Assembly: GCA_963978545.1 (NCBI GenBank)
Contig: OZ021722.1
Location: forward strand, 806,001-870,000
DNA: 64,000 nucleotides
Source: Linyphia triangularis
Lineage: Eukaryota > Arthropoda > Arachnida > Araneae > Linyphiidae
Reading direction: 5' to 3'
Shown here: in pieces, positions 58,035-64,000 of the stretch
How positions within the stretch are numbered: position 1 is the first letter of the stretch
Layout: each line of letters opens with the position of its first letter
Translations under genes and position numbers: made by a program
Notes under the pieces: model-generated
Databases searched by the model: none
Told to the model about the DNA's origin: nothing
Seen by the model: the letters and a program-made list of their open reading frames with translations, nothing else

Positions 58035-60106
58035 CTATAAAGGAATCGAAAAAAAAATTCAAAATAATTAAATGGCATTGCTTCATAGCAAACCCATTAA
58101 AGGTAAATTTAAGATAAATCAACGACTAAGGAGGGAAAAAAAAAAGTATAGTCTTTTTTTTTTTTTGAATTTAGCAATTTCAAAATTTCGCTGAACTTTT
58201 GATTACTTTGGTATTTAAACATATTTTCTACAAAACTAAACGCAAACATTCTTTCTTTCGCGATGTGTAACTGTATTTAATTTCCCCGTTTAACACTACA
58301 TAGAATTTTACAAACTACAGAACACTTAGAAGATCTGTAGTCAGAAAATTATCGCACCAATTTATTTACAATTTTACCTTAAATTTCAATAATGATTATT
58401 ATCTCAACCGACATTTAACATATGTATCACAAATACAATAATAATAAAAGTAAAAAGGAAAAAAAAAAAAAAAAAAAAAAAAAAGAATGGGAGACAAATG
58501 TTATTTCCAAATTAAAATTTTTTCCTAAATTTGGAAATTTTCATTTTTCAGTAACAATTTAATATATTGCTGTTATCTCAACTGCTACATTTTCATAAAT
58601 AGTTCATCAATTCGAATTTTTTCACGGTCTGTATTTATTTTACTTGTTGATAAATATTTGGTTTTTTAGTAATTTTCTCTTCAGCTTTTTTCGCGAAATG
58701 GTAGGGGAATATACTTAAAGATGGTTAATGTAAATAAATTAAACAGTTTCAACACGCTATATTTCTTACGATTAACATATAAACACCGAGAAATGATCAT
58801 ACTAAAAACTGTTTAATTTGTCTTTTCTAAATTTGTGGTTGCTTTAATTTTATATTGTTGACAGCATTTGCTTCCTTCTTCCACTTTAATGAAAGGAATC
58901 AAATAGGTTAATTGGTGAAAGTCAAGTTCAGTGTAGTGTCCAATAACCAATTAAATTCTTGGTTCCAGTGCCCCAAAATTTGAAATCGAGACAGACACAT
59001 GCATAGTATTAGGATCTAAATTTTTAAATAATGTTTAAAAGGTTCATTATATATGAACAGTTTTCAAATGTATTCTAATTTCATAATAAACCTGTAAAAT
59101 ACTCTAACGTCTCTGAAAGGCGGATTGTAATTCCATTGAACAATAATCATTTCCAGACAATCAATTAAATATAAAGATAACTCAAATAAATATTAAACTA
59201 ATAGTATCTTCCACATGTAGTAAAAACTGTTTGAATGCCAATTATATTGAACACTTCAAATTCAGACACTTTTTTTTTAGATTGTATGAAAGAAATTTTC
59301 AAAGAATTTTTCGTTTGTACATTTTGTAAATAGGGTTTCATAGCATTTGCATTATTAGTCAAGAATACATTTAATTTATTGACTCCTAAAAACAACGTGA
59401 AATAAAAACATAAACAGTTCTCTAAATCATCACAGTTCATCTAAATATAAAGGCTCAAAATACAGAGTTGTAGTTATAGCTTAAAAACAAGAGGTTGTGT
59501 TTTGATTTCAGTAAGTGATTAATGAATAGAATATTAAAATACTCTAGTGACATTTTCCGTAGAAAAAAAAACAACCTTAAATGCTCAGTCATGTTTTCGA
59601 AACTAAGTGAGATCATAGACCAAAAATGAAAGAAAACTGGAATACTTGCAGTTAAGTACTTGGCTTTACAAAATGAGTTTTGTTTCCATTTAACGTTAGT
59701 GATAATTTACATTGAACAAAATACTTGGAGGGTGAGAATAAAAACGGTCTACAAACTAGCCTCTTACAGGATATGCCAAAATAAACATTTATTGGTTTTT
59801 TGTGAGAGGTTTGTAGTCACTTTTGATTAAAAATATTTTGGAGGCAAATAAAGGTAAGTTGGAGAACACGAAAAATATATTTAAAACTTTCTATGGAGAC
59901 TGGTTTTGTGTACCGATTCCTAATTTATAATTTCATTGGAATTACGAAGAAAATCAACTATCTTTTATCTTTCAATCCGATAAAAATATCATTTTTTAAT
60001 TATTATTATTAATAAAGTTTATTCGGGCAAGACTATGCAGCAAGTGATTCACATTAAAAGACCAGAAATATCAAGAAATTCTCCAAAATAAAAGAAGTCT
60101 ACTCAC
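58035..60106 (-). other. sDscam: Cassette B intron
   Basis: 2.1 kb, AT-rich, with a poly-A tract near 58459-58484. No mobile element or gene recognised. Confidence 0.6.
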
Positions 60107-60167
60107 CATGAGATACGATACAACAGAATCCGTGGATCACCATTAATAGAAGAAGTCTTCTCTCCAT
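60107..60167 (-). CDS. sDscam: Cassette B signal-peptide exon
   Basis: The coding part is 61 bp: MERRLLLLMVIHGFCCIVSH plus one base. Basic start, hydrophobic core. It shares the .LLLLMVI.(G)..C core with the cassette A peptide. Donor GTGAGTAG. Confidence 0.92.
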
Positions 60168-60852
60168 TTTTGCTTCTCTTGCTCGATATTTCGCAAGCTT
60201 CAAACAACAGACAACAAACAACACACTTTCACATAATCAATAAAAAATAAGATTTAAGGTAAGGTATGAATGTTCATTTCGTAACGGTCATCAACAGAGG
60301 AACGCAGAAAGAGTGTTCATGCGCATTACTATGGTGGATTCGGTGCTGTTGTATGCTTCAATCGGACACATCGCATTGAAAATGTACTAGCGCCACATGG
60401 TGACTGAAAACGAACTTAAAAGTTTTTGTATGTCAATATATTTACAAGTCACTTAACGAATGAGAATATTTTATAAAGTTTAAAGCGCTTTGATGGTACA
60501 GTGGTAGAAAGAAAATTCTTCTGGAAATAAGGAGTGAAGTAACCAAGAAAAACTACTTTATGTTACAAGTCTGTGTTATAGTTAAATTGCTGTATATGAA
60601 GACAATTGAAATTATTGTATATATACATATATTGTTTGAAATGTAAATGAGGTATTGTAGAGAGTGCAACCCATTCTTGTTATTCAATAGATAAGCTTTT
60701 TATTTTTGTTTTTGGAGCAATTATAAAAAAAAATTAAGTCAAATTTGAATAGAAGAGTTACTGATCAAGGAATCAATTCTTCGATACAAGCTTCCTTGAG
60801 CACTTCCCTGGGATTTCTTAATTCAGTGCAAATCCGTCCGCGTCTCCCTTAC
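60168..60852 (-). other. sDscam: Cassette B promoter region and spacer to cassette A
   Basis: Contains the CTCF-like element (60387-60404). No mobile element recognised in this short spacer. Confidence 0.6.
60387..60404 (-). promoter_or_regulatory. CTCF/CSE-like promoter element of cassette B
   Basis: Gene sense GTCACCATGTGGCGCTAG, identical to cassette D over 18 bp although the surrounding DNA is not alignable. It lies 220 bp upstream of the cassette B ATG. Confidence 0.78.
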
Positions 60853-61143
60853 CTTTCATGTTGAGTGTGTCCGACTTTTGGTCGTGTCCTGCCGAATTGG
60901 ACACTCTGCAAGTGTAGTTTCCGTTGGAGTCGGCGTCCAACCTCTCGATGGTCAAGAAGGAAGTGAAGTCGTCAAATTTTCGAATGGAGACACTGCTCTG
61001 ACCAGTGAGTGACTGGCCATCCTTCGACCACTCGAAGTGGAAAGGTGGATCCCCATCGGTGACCACGCACATTACAGCTGTCCTCAAACCTTCGCCCAAA
61101 TCACCAGAAAAATGGACAGGATTGATTTTAGGAGCTTTTAAAC
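60853..61143 (-). CDS. sDscam: Cassette A Ig1 variable exon
   Basis: The exon is 291 bp (97 codons), phase 1/1. GLKAPKINPVHFSGDLGEG, then RTAVMCVVTDGDPPFHFEW. Cys is at residue 26, Trp at 39 and Cys at 79, a normal I-set spacing. C'-D loop TGQSSVSIRKFDDF, then ADSNGNYTCRVSNSAGHDQ. Acceptor GTTCTCTACAG, donor GTAAGGGA. Confidence 0.95.
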
Positions 61144-61229
61144 CTGTAGAGAACCATTAAAAGCAATATTTTCAACATTTTGAAAACATAGAATTACAAT
61201 ATGGATTCAATTTTAAAATATATCGACAC

Positions 61230-61264
<35 letters not shown>

Positions 61265-61940
61265 TGCGACTAAAAATAATTAAAAATAATTTGTAACTCA
61301 AACTTCCAATAAAATACTAAGTTGAATCTAGGTGGCCGATTATATTGCCTATTCTCTTGGAATGGGTCATGGTTTTGGGTCATGGTTATTGCCCACCTGC
61401 TTAGTTGACAGAAAATTGATCAAAAAGTGTTTCTAAAATGTGAAGTTATTTGTACTCAAAAATGCTTTAAGTGTGCGGTAAAAGGAGAATTTATGTCGGA
61501 AAATTGAAAGTGACCTGCCGATTAAGGTTTCAACAATGGATCTGTTTGTCATCTTGTGGCTGAGTAAATGAGGGTTCTGTTTCTAATGCGTGTCGACCAC
61601 TCGAACAACATACTTGTATATTGCTCACAATAGCAGAAATGGCACTCCAGAACATTCAGCCCCAAACCTACTGTCAGTTTCACTCGCAGGAGGATTTGCC
61701 AGTACTCTATCTTAAATTACGTCTGGAATCCGTGGAATGCTATTTCACACTCATAAGAGAACTCCTCATATTTCTTGTTGAAGCTCTACTCGTAGAACAA
61801 AATTTGAGTGCGCAGAATGTATTTTTGTGCATAAGAAAGAAATACTTTACATTCTGAGCTGGAATTGTCGTTTATTAATTGATTAATTAAGAAAAGTCGC
61901 ATTATTTTTAGATTGAATTTACTATTAGAACTCTCCTGAA

Positions 61941-62523
61941 GTTCCATTCAACACCTCAAAAACTGGGCCCTCGTGGTAGACAAAACCAGTCTATCCATAA
62001 TACGCAAAGTCAAGAGCATATCCCGACTGCACAAAGTGCACTTTCAGTGGATCCCGTCACATGTAGACATCCACGGAAATGAATTGGCTGACACTCTTGC
62101 TAAGGAGGGACTAGAACACCCTGTCCTCTCTACTCAAGAACTCACATATCAAGAGTTATACTCAAAGAAAATAGCTCAAAATAAAGCGAAACGGCATATA
62201 CCTCCGTCTCACGAATGGTATAAAGCCAAAAAGCCAGGACACTCCCTATCTCTTCCTTGTGATAGGCACACCAATACCCGTCTGTCCCGACTTGCTAGTG
62301 GTCACCTTAAAGGCCTCACATATTCTGGGGGAAGCAAAAAAATTTCTCTTTGACCTAAATGACAAAAAGAACAGGCATCACCTCAGCACATTTTGGACTG
62401 CCTTGGACTGGACTGGGAGGACATTTATAACTGTCCACAACTAGTGTCAGACTTCATTAATGTCAATGGCTTCACTGATATTGTCTGACTTTGTCAGACA
62501 AAAGGGAGATTAGAAACAACAAC
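61941..62523 (+). mobile_element. 5'-truncated non-LTR retrotransposon, RNase H end, copy 2
   Basis: Nearly identical to the 3' part of 39791-40476 but in plus orientation. It contains HKVHFQWIPSHVDIHGNELADTL and a frameshift near 62334-62345. A 12-bp target duplication AACTCTCCTGAA (61929-61940 and 62524-62535) flanks it. It ends in AACAACAAC. Confidence 0.87.
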
Positions 62524-62937
62524 AACTCTCCTGAACAACAGACAGGATATAATAATACGGTAATGAGCAACAACTCACCAAGAGTTAAAATTCAGTATAC
62601 AATTTCATGATTGAAAAGATTCACAGTAAACTATAAAATGTTTGGCTCCCATTCAAAGAAACAGGTAATAACCTAAATAATACATCTGGTAGCTAATAAA
62701 ATCTTAACTGTCAGTAGATCAATCAAATGAACCCGTTCATCAAAATTAATTTTTGTGGAGCAAAAACTCTAATCTCATTACTTATGGTGTCCTGCTAACG
62801 TGTACTTATAAGCTTTTAAGGACAATTAACTTCTCATTTTGTAAACTCTTTTCATTATAGAATTGAAACCGACCATTATATAGTTTGAAACCGATTGTGG
62901 CTGTCTGTTTTTAGAACAACTAAATGTTTAACACAGT

Positions 62938-62938
<1 letters not shown>

Positions 62939-63015
<77 letters not shown>
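62939..63015. repeat. TA dinucleotide microsatellite, about 76 bp
   Basis: Uninterrupted TA repeat. Confidence 0.98.
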
Positions 63016-63017
<2 letters not shown>

Positions 63018-63927
63018 CGACATGGAAAAACTATTAGTTGACATCTGTTAGTTGGTAAAGTAGTTTTTCAACTATTGGAAACTTGGAGTTTTCGATCTAT
63101 TTTATTTCCTGTCTCCAGGAAATGGTTAACTTTGTACCATAGTGAGTTTCTAATAAAACTGAATGTTACTTAGGATCAGTCTCATAAACATATCAGTTCA
63201 CTTCGGACATTCACATTTATTTATGATATTTTCTACAAAATTTTTCACATAAAAATCAACATTTTATTGAACAATCAAACATTTTCATTAACAATCAACT
63301 TTTAATTAAAATGGACAGTAATCATGGCAATCATTTCAAACCTCACGTGTGCTTAATGGAAATTATTTATACAGTTATAGTTGGAAATAAAAATAACAGG
63401 CTATTTCAGAGTCAATGAATAATTTTCTTATTGAAAATATGCGAAGGTTTCGAAAAATATGCATTATTAATTGAGATTCCACTTAACACGACTCATTTGA
63501 TAGAACACGAAATAAAAACATATCGTTTCTAATCTGGAACAGGTAGTCGCGTTAGTATTTCAGAGTGCGATTGGTGACTAAAATATAAAATAACTCAGCA
63601 AATTATCCTCAATATCAAACAGGAAGAGTCACTATCTTGATTATTGTTTTATTATTGATTTTTTATTCCTTTTACACTTGGAATATCTCTGAAGTCGCTT
63701 AAGAAAAATAGTTAGTAATCACCTACAACATTACCGATAATTTCCATTGAATTAATTATTCATTTTAATTTGTAACAAACTTAGTCAGATTAAAAAATGT
63801 ATGCAATTGAGTATTAATATGATCCAATATGAATGACCCAAATCGCGTCTTATATATCAAATAGTTCACATCAAAGGAAAAAAATTATCAAAAATTTACC
63901 AAAATAAAAAAAAAGAAGCTTACTCAC

Positions 63928-63985
63928 CGTAAGACAAGATGCAGCAGCGGATCACCATCAACAGTAGTATTAGTCTTCCTTTCAT
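63928..63985 (-). CDS. sDscam: Cassette A signal-peptide exon
   Basis: The coding part is 58 bp: MKGRLILLLMVIRCCILSY plus one base. Basic n-region, hydrophobic core. Donor GTGAGTAAG. Its promoter and any CTCF-like element would fall about 200 bp beyond the right end of the window. Confidence 0.9.
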
Positions 63986-64000
63986 GTTTGTTTCGCTGCA

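Larger units (their letters stand above)
61144..63927 (-). other. sDscam: Cassette A intron
   Basis: Contains a poly-A tract (about 61233-61262), the second RNase H retroelement fragment (61941-62523) and a long TA microsatellite (62939-63015). Remainder AT-rich with nothing recognised. Confidence 0.6.

Overview
The window is eukaryotic, intron-rich, AT-rich DNA packed with small transposable elements. It holds one recognisable gene, on the minus strand, which fills almost the whole window. It is a shortened Dscam (sDscam), a cell-adhesion receptor with the domain order signal peptide, Ig1, Ig2, Ig3, three fibronectin type III domains and one transmembrane segment. From family knowledge, sDscam genes with tandem 5' cassettes are characteristic of chelicerates. 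Together with the AT-rich introns and the RNase H retroelement remnants this suggests a spider, but no ribosomal or mitochondrial marker confirms it.

Right half (about 42.5-64 kb): six tandem alternative first cassettes, called A to F here from gene 5' to 3'. Each has its own first exon (ATG plus signal peptide) and one 276-297 bp exon encoding a complete Ig1 domain of Dscam Ig7 type. Signal exons: A 63928-63985, B 60107-60167, C 56819-56876, D 53727-53784, E 50997-51057, F 47089-47140. Ig1 exons: A 60853-61143, B 57738-58034, C 55337-55627, D 52355-52630, E 48767-49048, F 42510-42791. All end in phase 1, so any Ig1 can join the single constant acceptor at 36624. The array may continue beyond the right edge.

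Left half (about 3-36.6 kb): eleven constant exons encode Ig2 (two exons), Ig3 (two), FN1 (two), FN2 (two), FN3 (two) and a linker plus transmembrane exon. All junctions keep frame; the constant part seen is 1656 bp (552 codons). The cytoplasmic tail lies beyond the left edge.

The main regulatory observation is a near-identical 18-bp element 180-265 bp upstream of the ATG in all five cassettes whose upstream DNA is visible. In gene sense it reads GTCACCATGTGGCGCTAG and resembles the CTCF consensus, as does the conserved element of vertebrate clustered protocadherin promoters. The cassettes also show a 313-bp promoter/signal-exon block almost identical between C and D (recent gene conversion or duplication) and Ig1 length variation confined to two loops.

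Introns carry tRNA-derived SINEs (at least four families), hAT-like elements with 8-bp target duplications, two near-identical piggyBac-type MITEs, several fold-back MITE families, a decayed mariner, two 5'-truncated non-LTR elements with an RNase H domain, a possible solo LTR and tandem repeats. No second host gene, rRNA, functional tRNA or CRISPR array was found.
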